From: Ophiosphaerella korrae
Lineage: Eukaryota > Ascomycota > Dothideomycetes > Pleosporales > Phaeosphaeriaceae
Reading direction: 5' to 3'
NCBI GenBank assembly: GCA_028456385.1
Contig: JALNQF010000024.1
Location: 124,001-188,000, forward strand
DNA length: 64,000 nt
Shown here: piece after piece, positions 41,248 through 52,330 of the stretch
Numbering within the stretch: position 1 is the stretch's first letter
Layout: each line of letters starts with the position of its first letter
Notes under the pieces: model-generated
Databases searched by the model: none
Seen by the model: the letters and a program-made list of their open reading frames with translations, nothing else
What the model was told of the DNA's origin: nothing
Position numbers and translations under genes: made by a program

Positions 41248-42639
41248 TGTAAGCGCTTTTGGGAGTGCTTGGTGGTGCACTGGTCCATGTATGTAGTTGA
41301 TAATGACAGTTTGTATGTAAAAATGAGACTGGTGAGAAATTCGTGACTTATGTGGTGATGCTGAAACGTAAGCCGTGTTAATGCAGGGAAGGGAAAGCCA
41401 TAGGGGTGGCTATGAGACCATAAGCACACGCCCTGGGACACCTAACAACGCTATTAATACTAGCGTCCCCGCAATAGCCCCACCTGGACTTGAGCCAATA
41501 GATCCCGTCAACGACTACGGGTAGGATGACGAGGCTGAACACAATCTAGACGCATGACACAGTTAGCGGGTTAGCAACTACTAACCCACTAATCTAGGCA
41601 AGGCACCCAGTATATAGGCACCTCGAGGGTGAATAGATATAAGCCTCGTATTCAAGCTCAGGCTTTATCCAAGCCTGTACCTACTTGCAATTGTGACCAC
41701 CCGCCATAGTGAAGCTCACCATCGAGTACGCTTGCCCACCACATCACCCACCGTTTCCCACTATCTTCGCCATCGTCGCATCCACAGCGCGAAGGGCTCT
41801 CCGCTAGAAGTTAACTAGTAGATTTATTCACCACGGCCCCTTACACTTATCGTTTTTTGCCCTATTTTAGCCCCCAATTTTTAGCAACTTACTCTATATT
41901 TTACCTATTATCTAAAATAACGACTATTACGTTTAGAATAGAAATAGGAAGCTATATCTAAGAATATATATTATTTAATAGAGTTATTGTATAGACATAT
42001 CACTGTAGAAATCTATCAGGTATATTTTGAGGCGCGTCACTCATTCGTAAGGGATCTTAACTAAAATATAGCAACTTCTGTAATGCTGAGTGTATATCTG
42101 TTACTTCTTTTCACCTACCGCATCTTAAGGTTCACTTGAATAATATTATAATACAAAGATAAGTTTTTGCACGGTATTGGTTCAAATTTGCATCGGTCGT
42201 CACCTGTATTAATCGGTCACTAACTCATCAAAACAGAGTCTACCGTATTCCAGTCTTCAGTCTTCGAAAGGCATATTAAAATCCTTTTCTGGGTTACTTT
42301 ATATCCCTTACGCAAATGCATTCTTTCCTAGACCTTCATTTAAGGTCTAGAGGGATGGGGGGGGGGGGGGGGGGCTAGTTTCAATAAAGAAAACAGAGGC
42401 CGTGCACTTGAGTCAAAAGACCTCTCTAGAACAAGGTAATTAGCGCTTGTATTTCCTTCATACCTGACATGATGGTGTATAACCCTGCAAAGATGCGGCA
42501 ACTTGGACTGTTGTGCCGTAGTTTCTCGCCACAGTATGTAAGCTACGTGCGTGATACGAATATTACTGTGTCATGATAAACAGTACTTTGAAAGTTTGCG
42601 TTATACTAAAGACAATTTTAGGAGGTGGCTCCCATGTGA
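41248..42639. other. AT-rich, repeat-like intergenic DNA
   Basis: No gene. 41550-41700 is GC-richer with an inverted GGGTTAG/CTAACCC pair (about 41568-41591) and a TATA-like tract, possibly a decayed LTR. 41870-42330 is strongly AT-rich. A hairpin CTAGACCTT...AAGGTCTAG is centred near 42340, just before the G-run at 42357. Confidence 0.45.
42357..42374. repeat. Run of 18 G
   Basis: Uninterrupted poly-G preceded by a perfect 9-bp inverted repeat (CTAGACCTT / AAGGTCTAG) separated by a few bases. The length as given may be inexact because homopolymers are hard to sequence. Confidence 0.85.
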
Positions 42640-43325
42640 CTAGAGTTCATGTTGATTAGACACAAGGGCCAGGGCAGTTGTGACGACCCAGAAGCTCGTG
42701 CTGTTCTTCTTCAAGTACAGCATCCTCACCGCCGATAACCTAATCATGAATCATGAGCAAGTACTTGCGGTCAGCGCTGTCGTGGATAGTATTGATGCCA
42801 ATACTAACAACAATACTCAAAACAGCAGCCAGCGGGCCCCATAGGTGTGCATCGGTAAGCTCAAAATGCATATAGCCTGCAAAGACCACCTCCATACCAA
42901 TGATACGGATGATATGGAGTAAGCCTCACCTACGACAAGTAAATAATCATGTTGAGGCTAGCAATAGCGGTAGCACCTACAACGGTCGTCCAGGATCAAA
43001 ATGACGCCAGGCAATAGCGAAGATCACGATAGCAGAGACAATGAAGACGCACAATGAGCTATTTTCACAAACTGCGAAGGGATAAATACCTACCTGTACG
43101 TGACATAATGTGACCAGGTACTGATAAGTGCACGTGGAGAATGTTCTGGTCTAGACTTCTCAAGGTAAATGGCAATGGCGAAGGTTCGTATGGACAACGA
43201 TGGCTAACAAAACAGGCTACGAACACTCTGAACGAAAGACGAAAGCATCCTCTACTAAACTGCCACGTTATTCTTCTGAAAAGGAAGATACCGCCTAATT
43301 GAATGCGGTCTCCCACTAGGCCCAT
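42640..43325 (-). pseudogene. Relic of a multi-spanning membrane protein
   Basis: Minus-strand blocks in different frames read as membrane helices: CVFIVSAIVIFAIAWRHFDP (about 43045-42990), then IIGMEVVFAGYMHFELTDAH and WGPLAAVLSIVVSIGINTIH (about 42900-42790), ending after one TAG with EEEQHELLGRHNCPGPCV (stop near 42659). The TAG at about 42742 follows LLMIHD. The 5' part (43325-43065) is an open but unconvincing frame. Family not recognised. Confidence 0.4.
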
Positions 43326-43343
43326 ACTTGCCGTTTCTAGTCT

Positions 43344-44570
43344 CTACCAGGCCGCATCCTTGTACCACTCGTACATGTCCTTGATACGGTAGGGATAGTG
43401 GTAGCATTCTTCGTTATACGCGCAAACTTTAGCACCTGTACGATCTGCTCTTTTAGCAAACCCGACGGTAGAGGGGCTGTGCTTCTGCTGCGAATCTCCT
43501 CGCTTGCCAGTTTTAGGTTTGTCTAGCTGGGTTTTGCCAGGCCCATTAGGCCAGTACTCGCCTTGGTGTAGTTCCTTAGGGGTGATCTCTTATCGTCTGG
43601 TAAGTTTTGCAATTCTTTGAACTCCTCAGCGGTAAGGTCGGGCACTTGGATGTATGTGATCTACGAGATTTATTAATGCCCATTGGCGCGCAAGCTTCCA
43701 TGGAGGAGGTAGCGAGGGTGTACTAACTTTTGTGAATTTTTTGTCTTGTGCTCGCTTTTCGTCAGTTAATGTTGGAAACTCAACCTGCCACCAGATCCCA
43801 TCCTCCGGAACCTCTGCATTTCGTGCCAAGTCCGTCATAGTTATCAAGAAAACTTCACCACTACATTCTGCTGCCATATTCTGCCGCCATGACTTTCGAT
43901 ATTGACATGAAATATAGTCTTTGACAGCCATTTATTCCATGTTTTGAATCCTCCGGCTCAGCGTCCAGGTATGCACATTTGACTTCGGGGGTGGCATCTA
44001 GGTTGTCTGCCTTTGGACAGTATTTGGGATGATGCAAATCCTGTGGAGGATTAGCGATTCCCACAGAGATTGCATTCGCTTCACGGGGACATACCCAGAT
44101 GGTCTGAAAGTTGCGCTGCTCTTCAACAGCACCTGTGAGAAGGACATCCCACAAAACGTAATTGGCCGCTCTCTCTGCGGCACCTGACAGCCTTTGGGTG
44201 TAGAAAAGACATTGGACCTTGCGGTTGTTCGCCTTTGGCTCTCGGGCATCGATCATTTTCTGTACAATTCAGTGTTGCTGATAAACGGCCTAGATTTTTG
44301 GCTACTCACGTCAACGGTAAATTGGTCCATTGCCAAACATCCCTTGCCGGGTAGTTTACCGCGGCAAGTTGGATCGGGAACCCCAAAATGTGATTTTGCG
44401 GAGATCCCTAGCTCGGTACCCCTAAGTCCCGAAAATTAAAGCGCTGAAAGGGAGTTGAGGGCTCTTTTCTCTAGTGGCCATAGTGTAAAGCCGGGTTTCT
44501 CATCAACGGGGAAGGAAGCGGATAGTTGTATGTAGCTCCAGTAAAATAGACAAAACGGAAACTTCTTCAT
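43344..44570 (-). pseudogene. Unknown secreted protein, three lesions
   Basis: The minus-strand ATG at 44570 starts a signal peptide MKKFPFCLFYWSYIQLSASF. A TAA at 44438-44436 interrupts codon 45 (CAA to TAA would explain it); the same frame goes on with GTELGISAKSHFGVPDPTCR to FTVD at 44310. A 50-bp intron (GTGAGT...GTACAG, 44309-44260) joins MIDAREPKANNRKVQCLFYT and a cysteine-containing domain to about 43940. The frame then shifts to one with SWRQNMAAECSGEVFLITMT, ending FTK at about 43733. An intron (GTTAGT...CGTAG, about 43732-43663) leads to ITYIQVPDLTAEEFKELQNL. A last frameshift near 43560 gives GEYWPNGPGKTQLDKPK and the end MYEWYKDAAW, stop at 43346-43344. No family recognised. About 380 aa if whole. 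Low-level decay, so a recent loss. Confidence 0.55.
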
Positions 44571-45486
44571 CTTTGATAGGGATGGAATGAGGGATGAATG
44601 AAAGTTGTGTTTGACTGAGAGGAGAGAAGAGAACAATGGATAATTCGAGTGATAGAGATATAATAGGTGCTTGCAGCAAATATAAAGAAATTCATCCGGC
44701 ATTCACGAAGATCTTATAGTTATGACATGATGCTTAGTTTCTGTAGCTATGCCACAACCACAGTGGATGACCAAAGTTTCAGTGTCTGGATTTAAACAAA
44801 GACAGGCATGTGTCCTGCGGCGCTTGTACGTATCTCATGACATTCTTGCTTCTTCTTGTCTCGGTCCCAAGGTTTCGTTGCCGCCTAAGAGATGCAATCT
44901 CCGAAGGGCCTAGCTGCATGCGAGGCAATTGACGCAAAAGCCGCGATTAGTCAACATTGCCGGACTGAGTTAACTCAGATAATTCGCCCACAAATTTCCC
45001 ACAACCGTCGCATTGTGGCGCTGAAACACGGTTCGCTCTGTCCTTTGGCTACCATATAATATGTAATCGATGCCCATCCCGTCCTACGTCGAATACCACG
45101 CCGCCTACACCCCACTCCTCCTATGCCCCGCTCCTCCTATGTCCCGCTCCTCCTATGTCCCGCTCCTCCTATGTCCCACGCCTCCTGCGCCTTAAAGATC
45201 CAACGCCTACGGTTTTTATAGCGCGATCACGGACTAGGCTCCCGATTGAATCTTGACATCGACAGCGAATGTAATGTTATCGCACGTGGAAAACGTTGTC
45301 GTCTAAGATACACCCAAGGCTTTTCCCACGACCGTTCATATATAACACTAACAACGAAAAGGATTGGTTTAAACTGAACCTCTAGCGAGCTTTCAATCGA
45401 AATTTCACAGTGCATATTGCGATTCTCCCTAAAATCCTTGCATACCATAGTTACCATACTAAACCCAATTTGTAGCAGTGGTAGCA
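44571..45486. other. Intergenic between divergent genes
   Basis: No supported gene. It contains the 16-bp tandem repeat at 45111-45190 and the likely promoter of the ankyrin gene. A minus-strand 91-codon frame at 45502-45227 has no domain. Confidence 0.45.
45111..45190. repeat. 16-bp minisatellite, five units
   Basis: Five head-to-tail units of CCCGCTCCTCCTATGT; the three central units are identical and the outer two are diverged. Located about 300 bp upstream of the ankyrin gene start. Copy-number variation between isolates is likely. Confidence 0.85.
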
Positions 45487-46572
45487 ATGTCGGCGAACTC
45501 ATTGTGTTTCAAGGAGGCGCACGATACGCGAATAAGTGGTGGAATCAAACTCGAAGAATTTCTGAGGCATATTGTGGCCCATTATAGAGGCTTGAGACAC
45601 CAGGCAGACGCTGAAGGGCACAGGCCGTATATCCCGGCAGGCTTCGAGAGCGAAGTCAGGAATCTGGTGCTTAGCGAGAACATTCAACCACTTGACGACG
45701 ATAGTAAGTACATTCCCATGGCAAAATAATCAATCTGGAGCTGGAATACTTATGGCATGTTTTAGATACAGCTATCATTTATTCCATCTTCCTGAGTGGG
45801 TTCCAAGGTGAAGTTGCCGCTGTCCGAAAACTTATCGATTCCTTCAACATGGGTTCAGAATACTATCTCCGTCCTCTCATGCGAATCTCGACGGCCGAAG
45901 GTAATCCACAGCTCCTCCGTGTCTGCTTTGAGAACAGTTTCTTGGGCAATAACTATCTTGACTCCGAACTTCTCCTTGGGTCTCGTGTCCGCAACAATCC
46001 CAGTACGGCATGGCTCGACGTTCTCTTTGATTTTGATTTCCGCCAGTGGCGCACCAATCCCCAGCAGTTATGCGAGTGGCGGACATGGCATCATTTGCTC
46101 TATATGGGAGCTGACGTACCCGCTGCTGGATCGAGCACGGGGGTCGCGCACTGAGGGCTCGAGGACTTTCGAGCGTACTACGGGATGGCTGGGGGCCCCA
46201 ACGGTACGGATTCTGCTGGATCAGTTCGGAGTGGACTGGTTCAATGACTCGGGGACGCTGCAGCTGGCGGTTAAGAACCATGACTTGGAGACTGTGAAGA
46301 TGCTAGTGGAGGCGGGAGCTGATGCTAACGAGTTCGTGACTGACTGGCAAATGGACATTCGTGAGCATCGAGCGGCTCCCCTATCAGCCCTGGATGAGGC
46401 GGTGTATGCGAAATCTGAAAAGATGATTCGGTATTTGGCAGAGCATGGGGTAAAGCTTACACGCAAGAACCTTTGTATCTTCTACCCATACAACACTCTA
46501 CCGAAAGAATATAGGGTCTTCGCGGACCTAGTGATAGAGCTGGGTGCAGTCAGAGAGGAGACGTCTCTGTGA
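45487..46572 (+). pseudogene. Ankyrin-repeat protein with one frameshift
   Basis: Exon 1 (45487-45703) starts MSANSLCFKEAHDTRISGGI. A 62-bp intron (GTAAGT...TTTTAG, 45704-45765) joins DDD to NTAIIYSIFLSGFQGEVAAV, the first ankyrin-like helix pair. The frame runs to about 46110 (WRTWHHLLYMGAD). The natural continuation (YPLLDRARGSRTEGSRTFER, then GTLQLAVKNHDLETVKMLVE, AGADANEFVTDWQMD and KMIRYLAEHGVKLTRKNLCI) is in another frame ending at 46572. A 1-2-base indel near 46112 explains this. Ankyrin proteins bind other proteins; in fungi they are often variable and found next to HET or NLR genes. Everything but the indel is well preserved, so an assembly error is possible. Confidence 0.68.
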
Positions 46573-47338
46573 ATTCGCAATCAAACACGTGTCTTCGGTG
46601 TCTTTCAAATTGCAGGGCAAGTACAAGACCAAGTTGTACAAACATAACGTATCGTACCACGGATTGCAATAATTCTATGCCTGTTAAAATTTTGCCAGAT
46701 ATTCAGGAAGCAGATCCCATGTATCTTCGCTTGCCACCCACCGACTGTTTTCCACAAGAACATATGATAACTATATGATAGCTGCATAGGAAGCCCACGG
46801 TAACTGCCTTAATTTACGTGAGAAGTCCGTGCTCGCCGTTGGTACTACCTATAACCACATAGTCTAGCACCTGCCGGCTCGTGGCGTAAGGTAAATCTGT
46901 TGCCGGGTGGCAACGCCCTGTAGCACTAGAATCAATGCTGGGTCGATAGACTAGGTGTATGTAAGCGTAAGACGGGCATGTGAGAGACACGAGTGATGTC
47001 ATAGTTATGCGGAGTACGGCCACCGGGCTGATGCTCAACGTGATTGTGGCACAACTTCCCCCAATGCTTATGCTCCCTTGATCAGTAACCCCGGAATATT
47101 ACTGAGTATCTTTAGCTATACATGATGCTTAGATCAATGCTGTAGACAATAATATACATCGAAACTAGGAACAGCGCAAAAATTATATAACATTCCAATC
47201 GCTAGAACTATGCCCCTCTGAAGTTACTCACAGATCTTTATATCCTAATTAATCCCTACCTAATACTGGTCATGCGTGCATCTACCACCAAGTTGCCAAA
47301 GTCAAATCTCTTCTTCCTTCAATCAACTAACCAGCGAA
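46573..47338. other. Intergenic, promoter of small secreted protein 2
   Basis: No supported gene. The last 100 bp contain TTTATATCC and a CA/CT-rich leader before the ATG at 47339. Confidence 0.4.
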
Positions 47339-47689
47339 ATGAAATCTTTCCTCGTCCTCCACTCCGTGGCCACCTTCTGCACCCTCACCAACGCCTACAA
47401 GCTCACCCTCTACGGAGGTCAGAGTTGTCGTGGTCAAAGACTAGGAAGTCGAGAAATGAAAGTCGATAGCGGCTGCCAACGGGACTTCGCTGGCAATGGA
47501 GTATCTGCGGTTATCGAGATCGACAAAGACAACAAGGATTTTGGTGTCGTCGTTTTCTTTGAGGGCTATAACTGCAAGCCGTCGAATATTATGCAGGGTG
47601 GCGCGGCCTTTTTTTTTCGAGGACGGCTGCTGGACGGGAAACTATGGTAGTTATGAGGTGTGGGATTTGTCGAAGGTTGTGGGTTAGCT
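47339..47689 (+). pseudogene. Small secreted cysteine-containing protein, T-run frameshift
   Basis: The ATG at 47339 starts MKSFLVLHSVATFCTLTNA, a clear signal peptide, followed by YKLTLYGGQSCRGQRLGSRE and a compact domain with further cysteines (GCQRDF, NCKPS). At a run of nine T (47609-47617) the frame changes. With eight T the protein would continue EDGCWTGNYGSYEVWDLSKV to a stop at 47685-47687, adding a fourth cysteine and a tryptophan-rich end typical of such proteins. As given, the frame ends early at 47650. This is a candidate effector-like secreted protein; function unknown. Either slippage mutation or sequencing error. Confidence 0.62.
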
Positions 47690-48935
47690 TGTTTAACGCA
47701 TCAAGTCAAGCCAGGGCCCGAATTTTACTTTTTTTGCTTGTTGATAGGTATGGTGTTGTAGGGAGAAATTTCATAAGGGAGCAAGAAGGTCTTCATAGGT
47801 TATTACTTAAGAAAGCTTGAGAAATTCGATCATTAGGCGATTGATTAGTTGCAACGGCCAATATATTATCTTTTGACGATTGAGGTCTGGATTACAGCGT
47901 TACCTTCACGATCACTTCATTACCAAAGCGGCTCTCGTCCTTCTATGCGCGTACCTATCACAGGCAGGAGCTCAGAACTACCAAACTACAGAACCCTAGT
48001 GATAATGTTAATCATATATAAGACCATGGCGGCAGGCTACATGTACCCAATACCAATCATTTTGCATGCACTTTGATCTAGCCGCCATATCTGAAGCGCC
48101 TCGCAACCTGTTTGGAGTATTTTGGCATAGAGCCACTCGTTATTAGCATTCTAGAGAGATCCAGAGTGACACGGCCCCGAGTCAGAAACCGAAGCATTCC
48201 ATACAGATTCTGGTTAGTCGACTATCTGCTTTGGACAGTCCAAGCACGTGCTATGCATGGCGCTTTGGCGTGTGCCCCCGCGGTATGGGAATGCAAAATT
48301 ATAATTGGTCAACCGATCGTCAATTCCGCAGCCTACCGAGCCAAATTTCTAACAGGGGGTACACCTTACACGCCAGAACAAGCTCCCCTCAATCGATTAT
48401 GCAGCCTAAAACTGCACATAGGCAGGTAGTGCGTATGGTCCACACTGAGCAGGAGATAATCCATTTCAGCAATGTATATTATAGGATTCCCCTAACACAT
48501 TGATATTATGTCAGAAACTAAACCTTCCCTCTACCAATATTCTTATAGTAATACAGGTCGAGAGTGCCCACATAAGGTAAAGTAGTTCCCAGTTTGCTGT
48601 ATCGCGAATATTCTATTGTACTTTGTCATCTACAATCGTATGCAAGCCGATCACACAACTTTGTCTCTGCGCGCCCCCTCACCTCAATTATAATACGAGG
48701 CCCTCCTAACACCGGGCGATTTGTGAGAGGCACAAATTTTTATGTTTTTTTCCACACTAATCAAACTATCATCTACATATCACGTTTTTCTTCCTCTGGG
48801 AGATTTAAATATTACAGGAAGACCAATTCACAGCACGAAAAAGCGTAGCACGGACACCAAGCTCTGGAATTCGTTCCCATTCTTTGTATACTATAATATT
48901 TAGTTGACTTCGACAATTTATTTTATGTTAAAGCT
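47690..48935. other. Intergenic, no supported gene
   Basis: Short frames at 48112-48503 have no domain. 48480-48930 is AT-rich. Nothing else seen. Confidence 0.4.
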
Positions 48936-49972
48936 ATGGAGACAGAACAGCGCACTCAGCCAAACGCCAGCAATGCTACTCCGGGACTCATCGGTGTTTC
49001 GCTCCTACTGGCCGTCACCCTGCTTATCTATGCGATCCGCATGTATTCTAGGATTCACCCCGTGTTCAAGTTAGCTGCCTCCGACTACTTCGTCACAGCC
49101 GGGCTAGTAAGTCAAATCCTGCACCCGTGCCCACGCGATTGGATCTAAAGAAGACGCACAGGTCCGTTTAGTAATCACGCTAGCCACACAACTAGCAAAC
49201 ATTGGCGCACTGAGCTACGACGAACACATTCCAACAGCGACTCAAATCAAGATCGGGAAATTACCTTTTGCCATGGGAATTGTGTCTGGGGGTCGTCCTT
49301 ATCGCGGATATCGATAGGTTGCATGCTCCTCGGCTTTCCCACTCCAAGGCTTGGACAATAACCTTTAGGTTCTGCTCGCCATTCAGGTTATCATGCCAAT
49401 CGGTGCCAATATCTTCACCTTATTGCAGTGTCGCTCCGTCCGTGCATCTTGAGAGCCTGTACCCGGGGATTCTGCTAGTCAGACCAAGTTTCCCAGATTT
49501 ACGGTTACATATATGCATAGGTTCATGTAACCATTACCATTCAGCAAACGCTAATATACATAAGCCTTCGGCACGCTGGGTAATCTCATTTTTGCAACCA
49601 TGCCCGTCCATATCTTTTGGTCGTTGGGCCGCCCGCTCCTGAAGCGTGTACTAAGAATTGTGCTGGTGGGCTTCGGTACCATCGCGGCCATAGCCGGTGC
49701 GATGGAAATTCACCACATCAGCGAGTGGAATCCGCGAAAAGCGCAATTCAGGGATTGGATCCTGCCTCAATGGCGGTACAGTGTCGGAGAGATTGTGCTG
49801 GTGGTTGCGGCTTGCGCGCCGTTCCTTGAGCCACTCTCTGGGGAGGCTTGGCGCTTCGCGATTCCGGTTTCGCACGATTAGATTGCGTACGATACAAGAA
49901 GAAGAAGCCGCCAAGGCAAAGGATAGTCCTGTAAAAACGAATTTGTTGGATACTATTTTGTATGGCTTGTAG
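48936..49972 (+). pseudogene. Second rhodopsin-domain (SAT4/PTH11-like) gene, decayed
   Basis: The ATG at 48936 begins METEQRTQPNASNATPGLIG and the first helix SLLLAVTLLIYAIRMYSRIH. A GTAAGT...GCACAG intron (49109-49162) joins TAGL to VRLVITLATQLANIGALSYD. After about 49270 several stops and frame changes follow; the central helices survive as VIMPIGANIFTLLQCRSV. The last helices (LVGFGTIAAIAGAMEIHHIS; WRYSVGEIVLVVAACAPFLE) and a frame-shifted tail ending at 49972 are readable. It belongs to the same superfamily as the intact gene at 13486 but is not a close copy by eye. Not functional. Confidence 0.65.
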
Positions 49973-50298
49973 AACATAGAGAGTAAGAGGGTGTAAATAA
50001 ATATCTCAGAATATAGTTTTAATAAGAAAATAAGGCACCCTTTTCGGTGTTACAATCACTCAACAAGACTTAGGGGATAGGGTACCAACCTCACGTGTTC
50101 TGTGGTCGCGTGGTCTCGACAATCTCGACAAACTCGATCAGGCTCGAGACCCAATTGACACACTATCGACATCATCAACACAGCCTAACACATTGTATAT
50201 AGCTACCTTTATTATATTATATAACAATTATAAGTACTAATCATTTTAGATGTAATAATGTTTCCACTTCTTCTCAGCCCTTGATTAGGTATCCAAAA
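49973..50298. other. Intergenic spacer
   Basis: AT-rich 3' flanks of two convergent genes; no further feature seen. Confidence 0.4.
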
Positions 50299-52255
50299 CT
50301 ACTCGTTAACTTCTCGAATGCCCTGGTTTGCAGGTAGATATAGAGAGGTCTTGAGCATTGTCGATTCTTGGGTAGTGGGAATTACTCTAGGATCCTGGTC
50401 CCAGCTTCCTTCACCAGCACCAACGTAGGCCATACGCTGCAGTTGCAAGCTATCATCGAGCAACCACTGAAGCCGTCGATCTTCGCCTTTTTGAATCCAT
50501 TGCTGAATCCACCCCGTAGCTCTATCAACTACAAAGCTGAGCCAGATAAAGAAAGTGGAGAATGCGATAATAATAGCGATCCCGAGAACACTAAAGTTCT
50601 GATACTTGCCTGTGCTTCGTATAATCTGGGTGTTGCACAGATATGCTTCGAATGAGTCCTTAGTTCTCGAACCAGGCTTTGTATAATTAATGCCAGGAAG
50701 GGGCGAAGATGGCCCCATGGCAATCTCCACCATTGATTGCTGCAGTCTAGCCAGCGATGCGTTGAACCATCCCTGAACTTCAGTGATCCATTGTGTATTG
50801 GAAAGCTCGTGTTGAAAGTTCATGAATACAGACTCGCTAGCTCGGAGAGCGGCAGCACCTCGGGGTCCAACGGTCCAATATATATTGTTGTAGAAGACCG
50901 CATTGTAGATATAGCGTACTGCAGCGTTCTGCTTAGGGTTTAGATTTAGCCCTTTTGTTACATCATGCAAGTTTAGAACGTTCGAAAGGTTCGAACATTT
51001 TGATGTAGATGGGTCACAAATTTGATGTTGGTCTACACAACCAAGGACATTGACTGGGTTGTCTGGCTGGAAGACTGTCCGGTCCGTACCATTTTGCGTA
51101 ATGTTGAGGGGTTTGTTGGCCCCAAAAATCAGGTCCGTAGTGCGGTTGTCCAAGTGCACAGAATTTGCAGCTATGAAAGCTATTGTAATATCTGCGTTGT
51201 CCGCTGGTATAGACTGAATTTCACGTATCCAGCGCGCCTTGATGTCAGTGGAGAAAGCACTAAGAGTTATGATTAGTTGAATCAGCGATATGCGCAATTT
51301 AGTTTTTGATCAGAAAGACTCACGTTAATTGATAACTGACATCATCTGAGATAATGCGGTCATTGTATTTAAAACTCAAGTCACCTTCGTAGAAACCCTC
51401 AATGTGTCCAAGAGAGTAATTGTAGGATGTGCCTCCGGAAAGGCCGGGACCTTTTCTCAAGAAGTCCGTAGCGTTAATGGGAGCGCAGGTAGTAAGTCGG
51501 CGATATTGTACCCTATCTTTCTTACGAGCATTCAACCCAAGATGGAGGTGCGAGTCGAGTTGTCCTGTATCCATTCGGTACACCGCTGACGGCGAGGAGA
51601 AGCAAAGTTTAGACGAATAAGGACACGGCGCCTCAGTTGTGCCATTCCAACCAAGTTGTCTCGTGATAAATATTCGACATTGTGCTGAACCAGAATAGTT
51701 GCCATAGCACATTTGGCTGTATGTTGCTGCACTGAGAGCATCTGACACCATCTTCGTGCGGAAACCGCCCTGCTGAAGCGCGTCATCAGACGATGGATCC
51801 CAGTAACCGCAATTAGGGCTTTGGATAAGTGTCTGATTTCCGGCAGCTTTGGTGACCTCAGCCGTCAGGATACTAGCTGCGCGAAAAGCGCCAAGACTGG
51901 AAACGGCAATGATTACCAAAGGCAGAGACCGTAAAAGTGGTTGTTTGGCAATCCCTTTCCAGCGAAACGCTATCCTAGCGAGTGATATGGCAGCGCTCAT
52001 GGGAGATCCGGAATTCCGGAGAATGGCTTGTTGCTGTATATGCATGCCATCATATTCTCGACGGTTTGCGATTTCTTGGTGAATGAGGAAAGCAATTATA
52101 AGCCAAAACCGGGACCCAGCGATGGTAACGTAAAGAGTGAGGAAGGCGAGGAGGAAATATCCGTTCCGCGACGAGATTGTAATTGTATTTCCGAAGGCTA
52201 TGTCATGAGACCAGTTGACCCAGCCTCCCGTTTGGATGTAGTCATCGGATGACAT
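50299..52255 (-). CDS. Large fungal membrane protein with glycosylated ectodomain, unknown role
   Basis: Minus strand, exons 52255-51324 and 51259-50299, with a 64-bp intron (GTGAGT...ACTCTTAG), 630 aa. An upstream in-frame ATG at 52330 would add 25 residues; I prefer 52255 because YIQTGGWVNWSHDIAFGNTI is where the family's conserved start lies. TM1 follows (GYFLLAFLTLYVTIAGSRFW), then IIAFLIHQ and another helix (SLPLVIIAVSSLGAFRAASI). The long ectodomain has many N-x-S/T sites and cysteines (NCGYWDPSSD, CYGNYSGSAQC, CVDQHQICDPSTSKCSNLS). A late helix FSVLGIAIIIAFSTFFIWLS and a cytoplasmic tail end it. The family is large in Pezizomycotina and uncharacterised. No lesion. Similar in layout to, but not the same family as, the 39052-41247 gene. 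Confidence 0.75.
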
Positions 52256-52330
52256 TTGTTTTGGAATGTAAAGTATGATGCCTTGGCAAAAGGTTAGAAA
52301 TTTTAGACAAAGATGTTCGATTTTGCTCAT

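Noticed and set aside
41568..41591. TTAGCGGG/GGGTTAG as telomere-like sequence
   Set aside because: Only one inverted pair, not a tandem TTAGGG array; better seen as a hairpin in a decayed repeat.
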